Assembly (NCBI RefSeq): GCF_003202205.1
Contig: NZ_PDOG01000006.1
Location: 1-64,000, forward strand
From: Halomonas sp. LBP4
Lineage (GTDB): Bacteria > Pseudomonadota > Gammaproteobacteria > Pseudomonadales > Halomonadaceae
Length of the DNA stretch: 64,000 nt
Direction: 5' to 3'
Both the position numbers and the translations under genes were made by a program. This document shows, in pieces, positions 27,645 through 36,805 of this stretch. Within the stretch, counting starts at the first letter, position 1; each line of letters starts with the position of its first letter. Below the pieces are notes generated by a model. The model did no database searches. It was not told where the DNA came from and saw nothing but the letters and a program-made list of their open reading frames with translations.

Positions 27645-27692
27645 GGGCGGCCCCCGGGATCGACAGGGAGGAAGGCGTCGGCAACATCAGGG

Positions 27693-28304
27693 TCACCCGG
27701 CCAGGCGACGGCTCAGTGCCGCCTTGATCATGGCTTCGGTGGAGGCCTCGTCCTCGAGCCCGGCGAGCATCCTCGCCGCCTCGGCGGGCTTGTAGCCCAG
27801 GCTGACCAGCGCCGCCTCGGCATCCACCAGCGGGTCCTGCCGGGTGTCCGGCGCTGCGCTGCCGCCGATCGCCACCCCGAGCCCCGCCTCGGCCGGCTCC
27901 CAGTGAGGGAAGCGGTCGCGCATCTCGATGATCAGGCGCTCGGCGGTCTTCTTGCCGACCCCGGGCAGGCGAGTCAACGCCTTGGCGTCGTCGTCCATCA
28001 CGCAGCGCATGAAGGCCGCCTCGTCCATGCCGGAGAGGATCGCCAGGGCCAGCTTGGGCCCGATGCCGTTGACCTTGATCAGGGCACGAAACAGCGAACG
28101 CTCCTGCTCCCGGACGAAACCGTAGAGCAGGTGGGCGTCGTCGCGCACGCTGAGATGGGTGTACAGGGAGACGGGCTCGCCGGGGCCGGGCAGCGCCACC
28201 AGGGTGTTCATGGAGGCTTCCAGCTCATAGCCGACGCCGGCTACGTCGACCACCAGCCAGGGCGGCTGCTTCTCCAGCAGTGTGCCACGCAGGCGTCCGA
28301 TCAT
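27693..28304 (-). CDS. ruvA: Holliday junction-binding protein RuvA
   Basis: 203 residues. The N-terminal OB domain begins M-I-G-R-L-R-G, two helix-hairpin-helix motifs follow (G-I-G-P-K-L-A near 80 and G-V-G-K-K-T-A near 115), and a C-terminal RuvB-contacting three-helix domain ends the chain. It tetramerises on four-way junctions. Confidence 0.97.
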   Translation of the reverse strand: MIGRLRGTLLEKQPPWLVVDVAGVGYELEASMNTLVALPGPGEPVSLYTHLSVRDDAHLLYGFVREQERSLFRALIKVNGIGPKLALAILSGMDEAAFMRCVMDDDAKALTRLPGVGKKTAERLIIEMRDRFPHWEPAEAGLGVAIGGSAAPDTRQDPLVDAEAALVSLGYKPAEAARMLAGLEDEASTEAMIKAALSRRLAG

Positions 28305-28413
28305 GGGGCTGTCATATCCGTCGGCAATGGGTCCATCGAGAGATGGCGATCACTATACTGGTCATCCTGCCAACTGGCCAGCCCGCTCTCAAACAGCGTT
28401 CGAGAATTTTCCG

Positions 28414-28953
28414 TCACGGCTGGAAGTCACGCCACCCGTTGCCGCGGCGGCGCACCCGATGGCCGCCGAAGCTGCCTTGGGTCAGCAGCCCCAGCCGGGC
28501 GTGGGCGTGGGTCAGGGCGATGGCCAGGGCATCGGCGGCGTCGGCCTGGGGCGTGCCGTCGAGCCCCAGAATCGCCGCCACCATGTGCTGCACCTGGGCC
28601 TTGTCGGCGCGGCCGCTGCCGGTCACCGCCTGCTTGATCTGGCGCGGGCCGTACTCGCTGACCGGCAGGCCATGGTTGGCGGCGCAGACGATGGCCGTGC
28701 CCCGCGCCTGGCCGAGCTTGAGCGCCGAATCGGCGTTCTTCGACATGAACACCTGCTCGATGGCGAACTCGCCGGGACGATGCACGGCGATCAGTTCCGC
28801 GATGCCCGCATAGACCTGGGCCAGCCGCTGGGCCAGGTCGTCGGCCCGGGTGCGGATGCAGCCGCTGGCCACATAGGCGGGCGTCGCGCTGGCGACGTCG
28901 AGCACCCCGTAGCCGGTGAGTCGCGAGCCGGGGTCGATGCCGAGGATCAGCAT
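28414..28953 (-). CDS. ruvC: Crossover junction endodeoxyribonuclease RuvC
   Basis: 179 residues. The RNase H-like catalytic acids are visible: Asp7 in G-I-D-P-G, a Glu near 66 in A-I-E-Q-V-F, and the C-terminal D-A-A-D-A-L-A acids. RuvC resolves Holliday junctions. It lies nine bases after yebC and 109 bp before ruvA. Confidence 0.97.
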   Translation of the reverse strand: MLILGIDPGSRLTGYGVLDVASATPAYVASGCIRTRADDLAQRLAQVYAGIAELIAVHRPGEFAIEQVFMSKNADSALKLGQARGTAIVCAANHGLPVSEYGPRQIKQAVTGSGRADKAQVQHMVAAILGLDGTPQADAADALAIALTHAHARLGLLTQGSFGGHRVRRRGNGWRDFQP

Positions 28954-28962
28954 TCGGAAGGC

Positions 28963-29712
28963 TCAATCGAGCTGGTCGAGGACATCGTCATCGAACTCCG
29001 CATTGGTGTAGACGTTCTGGACATCGTCCAGGTCCTCCAGCAGGTCGATCAGCCGGATCACCCTGCGGGCCAGCTCGACGTCGGTGATCGGCGTGGTGGT
29101 CTCGGGGAAGAGCCCCACCTCGCTGCGTTCCGGCTCGAGCCCGGCCGCTGCCAGGGCGTCCTTGACCTCGCTGTAGGCCCCCGGCGAGGTGATGACCTCC
29201 AGGGTGTCGTCGTCGAGGGCGACGACGTCCTCCGGCTCGGCCTCCAGCGTGGCCTCGATCACCGACTCCTCGGAGACTCCGGCGGGCAGGTCCAGGCGGC
29301 CCTGCTGGTGGAACATGAAGGCCACCGACCCGCTGGTGCCCAGGTTGCCGCCACACTTGTTGAAGGCGTGGCGCACGTCCGAGACGGTGCGATTGCGGTT
29401 GTCGGTCAGGCACTCGACCAGTACCGCGACGCCTTCGGGGCCATACCCCTCGTAGACGCACTCCTCCATCTCGTCGCCGTCGCTGTTGCCCGCCCCGCGG
29501 TCCACCGCCCGCTGGATGGTGTCCTTGGTCATGTTGTTGGCCAGCGCCTTGTCGATGGCGGCACGCAGGCGCGGATTGTCGGCCGGCTCGCCGCCGCCCT
29601 GGCGGGCCGCCACGGTCAACTCGCGGATCAGCTTGGTGAATATCTTGCCCCGCTTGGCATCCTGGGCCGCCTTGCGGTGCTTGATGTTGGCCCATTTGCT
29701 ATGGCCGGCCAT
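28963..29712 (-). CDS. yebC: YebC/PmpR-family protein (TACO1-like)
   Basis: 249 residues from the ATG at 29712 (M-A-G-H-S-K-W-A-N-I-K-H-R-K, the invariant family N-terminus). Members act as transcriptional regulators or, as shown for relatives, help ribosomes through proline stretches. It is encoded just before ruvC, the standard arrangement. Confidence 0.96.
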   Translation of the reverse strand: MAGHSKWANIKHRKAAQDAKRGKIFTKLIRELTVAARQGGGEPADNPRLRAAIDKALANNMTKDTIQRAVDRGAGNSDGDEMEECVYEGYGPEGVAVLVECLTDNRNRTVSDVRHAFNKCGGNLGTSGSVAFMFHQQGRLDLPAGVSEESVIEATLEAEPEDVVALDDDTLEVITSPGAYSEVKDALAAAGLEPERSEVGLFPETTTPITDVELARRVIRLIDLLEDLDDVQNVYTNAEFDDDVLDQLD

Positions 29713-29760
29713 GGCATCCTCCTGGTTGGGCGGACCAAGGCTAACGCAGATAGCAGTATC

Positions 29761-29840
29761 GCTCGAGGCTGTTCCGACGACAGGCCTACGAGGGGGCGCT
29801 GTGACCCCCTCTACGACCTGTCCTCGGCGCCTCTCGCTCT
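29761..29840. repeat. Interspersed intergenic repeat, copy 1
   Basis: This stretch shares blocks with 47330-47390, 49219-49425 and 51436-51550: a block like GACAGGCCTACGAGG, then GGCGCTGTGA with C-rich sequence, then CCTGTCCTCGGCGCC. It lies between aspS and yebC. It is an unnamed family with no coding capacity. Confidence 0.65.
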
Positions 29841-29882
29841 GAGTAACTGCGCTTTGCCCTGTCGAGTGGACTGGAGACGACG

Positions 29883-29902
29883 CCGGCGCCCTGGGGCGCC
29901 GG
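29883..29902 (-). terminator. GC-rich hairpin downstream of aspS
   Basis: CCGGCGCCC pairs with GGGCGCCGG just beyond the aspS stop. There is no T-run, so it may be a weak terminator or part of a palindromic repeat. Confidence 0.4.
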
Positions 29903-29929
29903 TGCCATGCTACCTGGGTCAAGAGCCGC

Positions 29930-31711
29930 CTATTCGCCGGCGACTTCCGCCTTGGCCTTCTGTCGCAGACGGATGTTGAGCTCGCGCAGCTGCTCGCCGC
30001 TCACCTCGCCAGGGGCATCGGTCATCAGGCAGGCCGCGCTCTGGGTCTTCGGGAAGGCGATCACCTCGCGGATGGTGCGGGCGCCGGACATCAGCATCAC
30101 CAGGCGATCCAGGCCGAAGGCTAGCCCGCCGTGGGGCGGCGCGCCGTACTGCAGGGCGTCGAGCAGGAAGCCGAACTTCTCGCGGGCCTCGTGCTCGTCG
30201 ATGCCCAGCACCTCGAGCACCGCCCGCTGCATGGCCGGATCGTGGATACGGATCGAGCCGCCGCCCAGCTCGGTGCCGTTGAGCACCATGTCGTAGGCCC
30301 GGGACAGCGCCGCGATCGGGTTGGCTTTGAGCGCCTCGACGTCACAGGAGGGGGCGGTGAAGGGATGGTGCAGGGCCTGCATCCGCGCGCTGCCATCGTC
30401 CTCGAACATCGGGAAGTCGACCACCCACAGCGGCGCCCACCGGCGGGTGTAGAGGTCGAGGTCCTCGCCCAGCCTGACCCGCAGTGCCCCGATCGCCTCG
30501 TTGACGATGCGCGCCTTGTCGGCGCCGAAGAAGATGATGTCGCCGTCCTCGGCGCCGAGGCGATCGAGCAGTTCCTCGACCACGTCCTCCATGAACTTGA
30601 CGATGGGCGACTGCAGGCCCTCGAGGCCGCGGGCGCGCTCGTTGACCTTGATCCAGGCCAGTCCCTTGGCGCCATAGATGCCGACGAACTTCGTGTACTC
30701 GTCGATCTCCTTGCGCGACAGCGTCGCCCCGCCCGGCACCTTGAGGGCCGCCACGCGGCCGTCGTCGGCCTTGGCCGGGCCGGAGAAGACCTTGAAGTCG
30801 ACCCGCTGCATCAGGTCGTCGACGTCGGTGAGCTCGAGCGGGATGCGCAGGTCCGGCTTGTCGGAACCGAAGCGGTTCATCGCCTCGTCGTAGGGCATGC
30901 GCGGGAATTCCGGCAATTCGACGGCCAGCACGTCACGGAATAGCTGGCGGATCATCGACTCGGTGACGGCCATGATGTCGTCCTCGTCGACGAACGAGGC
31001 CTCGATATCGATCTGGGTGAACTCCGGCTGGCGATCGGCTCGCAGGTCCTCGTCGCGGAAGCAGCGGGCGATCTGGTAGTAGCGGTCGAGGCCCGACACC
31101 ATCAGCAGCTGCTTGAACAGTTGGGGTGACTGCGGCAGGGCGAAGAAGTTGCCGGCGTGGGTGCGGCTCGGCACCAGGTAGTCACGCGCGCCTTCCGGGG
31201 TGGCGCGGGTCAGGATCGGCGTCTCGATGTCGAGGAAGCCCTGCCCCTCGAGGAAGGCCCGCACGCTGTGGGTGATCCGCGAGCGCAGGCGCAGCTTCTC
31301 GATCATCTCCGGGCGGCGCAGGTCGATGTAGCGGTGCTTGAGTCGCACCTCCTCGCCCACCTTGCCGTGCTCGTCGAGCTGGAAGGGCGGCGTGGCGGCG
31401 GTATTGAGCACGTCCACGTCCCTGGCCAGCACCTCGATCATGCCGGTGGGCATGTTGGGGTTCTGGGTGCCTTCCGGGCGCAGCCGTACGCGACCCTGGA
31501 TGCGCAGCACGAATTCGCTGCGGGCGCGGTCGGCGTTCGCGAAGGCCTCGGCGGTGTCGGGGTCGACCACGACCTGGGCGATGCCGTCGCGATCGCGCAT
31601 GTCGAGGAAGATCACGCCCCCGTGGTCACGGCGGCGATGCACCCAGCCGCACAGGGTGACCGTCTGGTCCACCAGGGTTTCGTTCAGCTGGCCGCAATAA
31701 TGGCTGCGCAT
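29930..31711 (-). CDS. aspS: Aspartate-tRNA ligase
   Basis: 593 residues from the ATG at 31711 (M-R-S-H-Y-C-G-Q). The N-terminal OB anticodon-binding domain, class II motif 2 (C-F-R-D-E-D-L-R), the bacterial GAD insertion (about 290-420) and motif 3 (G-L-A-F-G-L-D-R) are all present. Whether it is discriminating for tRNA-Asp only cannot be told from the window. Confidence 0.98.
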   Translation of the reverse strand: MRSHYCGQLNETLVDQTVTLCGWVHRRRDHGGVIFLDMRDRDGIAQVVVDPDTAEAFANADRARSEFVLRIQGRVRLRPEGTQNPNMPTGMIEVLARDVDVLNTAATPPFQLDEHGKVGEEVRLKHRYIDLRRPEMIEKLRLRSRITHSVRAFLEGQGFLDIETPILTRATPEGARDYLVPSRTHAGNFFALPQSPQLFKQLLMVSGLDRYYQIARCFRDEDLRADRQPEFTQIDIEASFVDEDDIMAVTESMIRQLFRDVLAVELPEFPRMPYDEAMNRFGSDKPDLRIPLELTDVDDLMQRVDFKVFSGPAKADDGRVAALKVPGGATLSRKEIDEYTKFVGIYGAKGLAWIKVNERARGLEGLQSPIVKFMEDVVEELLDRLGAEDGDIIFFGADKARIVNEAIGALRVRLGEDLDLYTRRWAPLWVVDFPMFEDDGSARMQALHHPFTAPSCDVEALKANPIAALSRAYDMVLNGTELGGGSIRIHDPAMQRAVLEVLGIDEHEAREKFGFLLDALQYGAPPHGGLAFGLDRLVMLMSGARTIREVIAFPKTQSAACLMTDAPGEVSGEQLRELNIRLRQKAKAEVAGE

Positions 31712-31760
31712 GTCATATCCTGTTCTGTTGCGTTGTTGAAAACGGGGCGATGGGCGGCCC

Positions 31761-32024
31761 TCAGGCCGCCGCACCATCCTTCTTCGCCGGCGCCTTGCCG
31801 TCACCGCTGCCGGCCGCGTCGCCGGCCAGGTTCTTCTTGCCGCCGGACTTGAAATCGGTCTCGTACCAGCCGCCGCCGGCCAGGCGGAAGCCCGCCGCCG
31901 AGACCAGGCGGGAGAGTCCGTCGGCCTCGCAGGCGGGGCAGTCGGTCAGGGGGGGAGCGCTGATCTTCTGGAGCTTCTCCAGACGGTGGCCGCAGGCCTT
32001 GCACTCGTATTCGTAGATGGGCAT
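31761..32024 (-). CDS. FmdB-family zinc ribbon protein
   Basis: 87 residues. The N-terminal 45 residues form a zinc ribbon with C-K-A-C at 8-11 and C-P-A-C near 30-33, beginning with the family-typical M-P-I-Y-E-Y. The C-terminus is a Gly/Lys/Ala-rich tail. Function is unknown; a regulatory role is often assumed. Located directly upstream of aspS, a common position. Confidence 0.9.
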   Translation of the reverse strand: MPIYEYECKACGHRLEKLQKISAPPLTDCPACEADGLSRLVSAAGFRLAGGGWYETDFKSGGKKNLAGDAAGSGDGKAPAKKDGAAA

Positions 32025-32208
32025 GGTTTGATCACTCCGCAGACGACATTACCCGGGTCAAGACGAGGTCGGGCCCCGGGCCCGACGAGAAACGAATATG
32101 TGGCCGGCCCGCGCGATATCCAAGCCTGCCCGAAAGCCCGACATTATAGCGTGGTCACCACCCGTGCGGGCAAGGCATCCGCGCCCCGCCCATCTGGAAG
32201 GACACCCC

Positions 32209-33144
32209 ATGAAAGCCGTGATTCTCGATGCCGCCAGCCTCGGCCCCGATATCGACCTCGCCCCGATCCGCGAGCGTGTCGAGGCGCTGGAGGTCCACCC
32301 CCAGAGCACCACCGCCCAGAGCGCCGAGCGCCTGGCCGGGGCCCGGGTGGCCATCGTCAACAAGGTGGTGCTCGATGCGCCCACCCTCGAGGCGCTGCCC
32401 GACCTGAAGCTGATCTGCGTGCTGGCCACCGGCACCAACAACATCGACATGGACGCCGCCGAGCGGCTCGGCATCGCGGTACGCAACGTCACCGCCTACG
32501 GTACCGCCAGCGTCGCCCAGCACACCCTGATGCTGATGCTCGCCCTGGCCAATCGCCTGCCGCTCTACCAGCGCGACGTGGCTACCGGCCGCTGGGGCGA
32601 GAGCGACTTCTTCTGCCTGATGGATCACGGCACCCTGCAGCTCGAGGGCAAGCACCTGGTGGTGGTCGGCCAGGGCGCACTGGGCTCGAAGGTGGGGCAG
32701 CTCGCCGAGGCCTTCGGCATGGGCGTGAGCTTCGCCGCGCGCCCCGGCAACGAGGCGAACGATAGCCGCCCCGGCCTGGCCGAGCTGGCACCCGAGGCCG
32801 ACGTCGTCAGCCTGCACTGCCCGCTCACCGATGCCACCCGGCACCTGGTCGACACCGACCTGCTGACTACCCTCCGACCCGGCGCCCTGCTGGTGAACTG
32901 TGCCCGCGGCGGCATCATCGACGAGGCGGCGGCACTGGAAGCCCTCCGCGCGGGGCGCCTGGGTGGGCTCGGCGTCGACGTGCTGCCGGTGGAGCCGCCC
33001 CGCGACGGCCACCCGCTGCTCGACGCCCTCGCCGAGCCACTCAACCTGATCGTCACGCCCCACAACGCCTGGATCACCCCCGAGGCCCGCCAGCGGGTGG
33101 TGACCCTGACCGCCGAGAACCTGCGCACCTGGCAGACGAGCTGA
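32209..33144 (+). CDS. D-2-hydroxyacid dehydrogenase family protein
   Basis: 311 residues from the ATG at 32209, preceded by GGAAGGA. The Rossmann motif V-V-G-Q-G-A-L-G-S near 146-154 and the catalytic Arg (N-C-A-R-G-G), Glu and His (T-P-H-N) of the hydroxyacid dehydrogenase family are present. Glycerate/hydroxypyruvate or 2-ketogluconate reduction are possible. It is followed 15 bp later by a ribokinase-like gene and a nucleoside hydrolase, suggesting a nucleoside/sugar catabolic operon. Confidence 0.88.
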   Translation: MKAVILDAASLGPDIDLAPIRERVEALEVHPQSTTAQSAERLAGARVAIVNKVVLDAPTLEALPDLKLICVLATGTNNIDMDAAERLGIAVRNVTAYGTASVAQHTLMLMLALANRLPLYQRDVATGRWGESDFFCLMDHGTLQLEGKHLVVVGQGALGSKVGQLAEAFGMGVSFAARPGNEANDSRPGLAELAPEADVVSLHCPLTDATRHLVDTDLLTTLRPGALLVNCARGGIIDEAAALEALRAGRLGGLGVDVLPVEPPRDGHPLLDALAEPLNLIVTPHNAWITPEARQRVVTLTAENLRTWQTS

Positions 33145-33159
33145 TCGAGGAAAGCGGCC

Positions 33160-34083
33160 ATGCCCCACAGTGCTATCCACAACTTTGGATCGATCAACCT
33201 CGACCACTTCTACCGGGTGCCCCATCTGGTCAAGCCCGGCGAGACCCTGGCCAGCCACGACTACCGGGTCGGCCTCGGCGGCAAGGGGGCCAACCAGTCG
33301 CTGGCCACGGCCCGCGCCGGCGGCCGGATCAGCCACTGGGGGCGCCTGGGACGCCAGGATGCCTGGGCCTGCGACACCCTGGCCCGGGCCGGCGTCGATG
33401 TCTCCCGTGTCGCGCTGGTGGACGAACCCAGCGGCCACGCCATCATCCAGGTCGATGATCGGGGCGAAAACGCCATCATCCTGTTCCCCGGGGCCAACCG
33501 CGGCTTTCGCGCCTCGGAGGTCGCCGCCCTGATCGAGGCGGCCCGGCCCGGCGACTGGCTATTGCTCCAGAACGAGTGCAACGCCCTGGCCGAGGTCATG
33601 GCCCGTGCCGCCGACCGCGGCCTGAACGTCGCCTTCAACCCGGCGCCGATGACCGAGGAGGTCTTGTCGCTGCCACTGGCGTCGTGTCGATTGCTGTTCG
33701 TCAACCGTGTCGAGGCGGCGGGGCTGGCCGGGGTCGAAGAGGCCACTGCCGCCGCCGGGCTGCTCGATGCCCTGGCGGCGAAGCTGCCGGGTTGCGAGAC
33801 GGTGCTGACCCTGGGCGGCGAAGGCGCCTGGTACCAGCGCGGCGGCGAGCGCCTGCACCAGCCGGCCCTGCCGGTCACGCCGGTGGACACCACCGCCGCC
33901 GGCGATACCTTCATCGGCTACTACCTGGCGGCCCTGCAGGAGGAGCGCCCGGTCGTCGACTGCCTGTGGCGTGCCGCCACCGCCGCGGCGCTGGGGGTAC
34001 AGCGCCCGGGCGCCGCCGAGAGCATTCCCGAACGTGACGAGGTCGAGCGCGCCCTGCGCCACGGCCCCGCCACCGGCTCCTGA
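33160..34083 (+). CDS. PfkB-family sugar kinase, ribokinase-like
   Basis: 307 residues. The N-terminal substrate loop G-G-K-G-A-N-Q and the C-terminal PfkB motif D-T-T-A-A-G-D-T-F near 243-251 (anion hole and catalytic Asp) match ribokinases. Phosphorylation of ribose released by the adjacent nucleoside hydrolase is the simplest role, inferred from context. Confidence 0.88.
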   Translation: MPHSAIHNFGSINLDHFYRVPHLVKPGETLASHDYRVGLGGKGANQSLATARAGGRISHWGRLGRQDAWACDTLARAGVDVSRVALVDEPSGHAIIQVDDRGENAIILFPGANRGFRASEVAALIEAARPGDWLLLQNECNALAEVMARAADRGLNVAFNPAPMTEEVLSLPLASCRLLFVNRVEAAGLAGVEEATAAAGLLDALAAKLPGCETVLTLGGEGAWYQRGGERLHQPALPVTPVDTTAAGDTFIGYYLAALQEERPVVDCLWRAATAAALGVQRPGAAESIPERDEVERALRHGPATGS

Positions 34084-34116
34084 TCCGCCCTTTCCATCGC
34101 CCGAGGAGACGCCGCC

Positions 34117-35058
34117 GTGCCGCATCCGATCATCTTCGACACCGACCCGGGGGTCGACGACGCCCAGGCCATCGCCATCGCCCTGCGCCATCCCGACATC
34201 GAACTGCTGGGCATGACCACCACCTATGGCAACGTGGACGTGGAGACCGCCACCCACAACGCCCTGCTGCTCGCCGAGCTGGCCGGACGCGAGATCCCCG
34301 TCGCCCAGGGCGCCGCCGCTCCGATGGTCAAGCCACGCCACCCGGCACCGGCGCATATCCACGGCGCCAATGGCCTGGGCAACATCGAACTGCCCGCGGT
34401 GCGGGGCCGACCCGATCCGCGCAGCGCCGCCCAGTTCATCGTCGACACGGTGAACGCCCGGCCCGGCGAGGTCACGCTGATGGCGGTGGGGCCGGTGGGC
34501 AACCTGGCCGCGGCGCTGCAGCTCGACCCGGCCATCATCGACAAGGTCAAGCAGGTGGTGATCATGGGCGGCTCGGTCCGCGAGGGGGGCAACGTCACCC
34601 CGGTGGCCGAGGCCAACATGTTCAACGACCCCGACGCCGCCGCCCGCGTGCTCACCGCCGGCTGGCCGCTGACCCTGGTGGGCCTCGACGTCACCCACCG
34701 CTGCGTGCTCACCCCGGCGCACATGGCGCGCATCGAGGCCGGCCAGGGGGCACTCGGTGAGGTGCTGGCGGGCAGCTACGCCTTCTATCGCGACTTCTAC
34801 TATGAGTTTCTCGGCATCGACGGCTGCTGCCCCCACGACAGCTGCGCCCTGGCCTGGCTGCTGCGCCCGGAGCTGTTCATCACCTCCCGCGGCCACCTCA
34901 CCGTGGCGATGTCCGGCGATGCCGAGGGCCAGACGATCTTCGCCCCCGAGGGCCGCGCCTTCATCGAAGCGCGCTGGTCACGCACGCCACTGGTGGACGT
35001 CTGCCTGGGGGTGGACGGCAAGGCCGTCAGCGACTGGATCGCCGATACCCTGGCCTGA
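34117..35058 (+). CDS. Inosine-uridine preferring nucleoside hydrolase
   Basis: 313 residues. The calcium-binding signature D-T-D-P-G-V-D-D-A at 8-16 is exact, and G-G-S-V-R-E-G-G-N-V and the C-terminal D-x-C fit the family. It hydrolyses nucleosides to base and ribose. It is the third gene of the dehydrogenase-kinase-hydrolase cluster. Confidence 0.93.
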   Translation: MPHPIIFDTDPGVDDAQAIAIALRHPDIELLGMTTTYGNVDVETATHNALLLAELAGREIPVAQGAAAPMVKPRHPAPAHIHGANGLGNIELPAVRGRPDPRSAAQFIVDTVNARPGEVTLMAVGPVGNLAAALQLDPAIIDKVKQVVIMGGSVREGGNVTPVAEANMFNDPDAAARVLTAGWPLTLVGLDVTHRCVLTPAHMARIEAGQGALGEVLAGSYAFYRDFYYEFLGIDGCCPHDSCALAWLLRPELFITSRGHLTVAMSGDAEGQTIFAPEGRAFIEARWSRTPLVDVCLGVDGKAVSDWIADTLA

Positions 35059-35069
35059 GCGGCCCTCTT

Positions 35070-35342
35070 TCAGAGGGTGCTGAAGGTGTCGGGGTCATGG
35101 GCCTCGACCACCTCGAGCTCCACATGGGTGACCCGGGCATTGGGCGGTCCCTTCCACAGCCACTCGCTGAGCGCCTTGACTGCCTCGCGGTCACCGCACA
35201 TCAGCACCTCCACACGCCCGTCGGGCAGGTTCCGGGCATGGCCGGTCACGCCATGCCGCAGGGCCTGCTCCTGGGTCGCCCGGCGATACCAGACCCCCTG
35301 CACCTTGCCCACCACCAGGGCCTTGACGCAGCACTTGTCCAT
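35070..35342 (-). CDS. acyP: Acylphosphatase
   Basis: 90 residues from the second ATG (35342), chosen because AGGAGG lies eight bases before it but only two before the ATG at 35348. The catalytic Arg (G-V-W-Y-R-R) and Asn (H-A-R-N-L-P-D-G) of acylphosphatases are in place. It cleaves carboxyl-phosphate bonds. Convergent with the nucleoside hydrolase gene, 11 bp apart. Confidence 0.92.
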   Translation of the reverse strand: MDKCCVKALVVGKVQGVWYRRATQEQALRHGVTGHARNLPDGRVEVLMCGDREAVKALSEWLWKGPPNARVTHVELEVVEAHDPDTFSTL

Positions 35343-35562
35343 GGCCATCCCCTCCTGTTGCGGTTCACCCTCGCCTCCCTTTCTACCAGCCCCGGCCGGG
35401 GCCGGGCCAGCGCTCGTCGCGGGCTTCCCGCCAACGCGGCGATGCATTAGTCTTGAAGACAAGACCCGGGCGGTCTGCGGCCACAAGCCGTCCGCGCCAG
35501 GTCCTTGCCCTACCCGGGCAGCCACAACCACAACGATCATCCTCACAAGGGAGTTCTTCATC

Positions 35563-36606
35563 ATGTCGGTCTTCGAGCATCCCGACTTCGACCACCACCG
35601 GCAGGTCGTCTTCGGCAGCGACGAGGCGAGCGGCCTTCGCGCCATCATCGCCATCCACGACACCCATCGCGGCCCTGCCCTGGGCGGTCTGCGCATCTAT
35701 CCCTACGCCAGCGAGGCCGAGGCCCTCACCGACGTGCTGCGCCTCTCCCGCGGCATGACCTACAAGTCGGCCCTCGCGGACCTGCCGCTGGGCGGCGGCA
35801 AGGCGGTGATCATCGCCGACCCGCGCACCGACAAGACCCCCGGCCTCCTGCGCGCCATGGGCCGTTTCGTCGACTCCCTGGGCGGCGCCTACATCACCGC
35901 CGAGGACTCCGGCTCCAGCGAGGCGGACATGCAGATCATCGCCGAGACCACCGCCCATGTCTGTGGCCTGCGGCGCGACGGCATCGAGTCCGGCGATCCC
36001 TCCCCCTTCACCGCCTGGGGCGTGTTCTGCGCCCTGCGCAGCGCCGTGCGGCACGGCCTCGGGCGGCGCGACCTCGAGGGGCTGCGCGTCGCCATCCAGG
36101 GGGTCGGGCATGTGGGCGAACACCTGGCTCGCCACCTGCATGCCGCCGGTGCCCGCCTGGTGCTCACCGACGTCAATCGCGGGGCGCTGACCCACCTCGC
36201 CGAGGAACTCGGTGCCGAGACCACGACCCCCGAGACGATCTTCGACGCCGAGGTCGACGTCTTCGCCCCCTGCGCCCTGGGCGCGGCCCTGTCGTCGGAC
36301 GTCGTCGAGCGACTGCGCGCGAAGGTAGTGTGCGGCGCGGCCAACAACCAGCTGGCCAGCCCCGAGATCGCCGAACGGCTGATGGCGCGCGGCATCCTCT
36401 ACACCCCGGACTATGTGGCCAATGCCGGCGGGGTGATCGAGATCGCCTGGCAGCGCCGCGACGACTACCGGCGCGAGGCGGCGATGTCCCGTATCGAGGG
36501 CATCGGCACCACCCTGGACGAGATCTTCGCCCGGGCCACCCGAGAGCGGCGCAGTCCCGCCCGGGTCGCCGACGACCTGGCCCGGGAGCGTTTCGGGCGC
36601 GGCTGA
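35563..36606 (+). CDS. ldh: Leucine/Glu/Phe/Val dehydrogenase
   Basis: 347 residues from the ATG at 35563, with a GGGAG ribosome site. The catalytic Lys lies in L-P-L-G-G-G-K-A, preceded by G-P-A-L-G-G. The NAD domain starts near I-Q-G-V-G-H-V-G. The size fits leucine dehydrogenase, an octameric NAD enzyme that deaminates branched-chain amino acids. Confidence 0.9.
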   Translation: MSVFEHPDFDHHRQVVFGSDEASGLRAIIAIHDTHRGPALGGLRIYPYASEAEALTDVLRLSRGMTYKSALADLPLGGGKAVIIADPRTDKTPGLLRAMGRFVDSLGGAYITAEDSGSSEADMQIIAETTAHVCGLRRDGIESGDPSPFTAWGVFCALRSAVRHGLGRRDLEGLRVAIQGVGHVGEHLARHLHAAGARLVLTDVNRGALTHLAEELGAETTTPETIFDAEVDVFAPCALGAALSSDVVERLRAKVVCGAANNQLASPEIAERLMARGILYTPDYVANAGGVIEIAWQRRDDYRREAAMSRIEGIGTTLDEIFARATRERRSPARVADDLARERFGRG

Positions 36607-36632
36607 TCCGGCAACTCGCCTGTCATTGCCCC

Positions 36633-36698
36633 CAGGGCAATCGCCGTTACCCAAAGCGAGAGGCACCGGGGACGTTACCGCCATCTGCGATAGCCCTG
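36633..36698. repeat. REP-like palindromic element, family 2 copy A
   Basis: Inverted ends CAGGGCAATCGC and GCGATAGCCCTG (one mismatch) bound 66 bp. A second copy with the same ends lies at 60028-60097, and a single end recurs at 49194. Confidence 0.6.
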
Positions 36699-36805
36699 CC
36701 ATCGTTCCCCGACGACGCAGGCCGGCGCTTGGAGAAGAGCGGCGTTGCGCCGTACGGCAGGACTGCCATAATGGGCGGCGCACTCCCAGCCTGCCAGGAA
36801 CGCCC

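Noticed and set aside
29761..29840. Intergenic repeat as a tRNA or ncRNA gene
   Set aside because: No cloverleaf, no anticodon arm and no CCA end; the sequence belongs to the interspersed repeat family.
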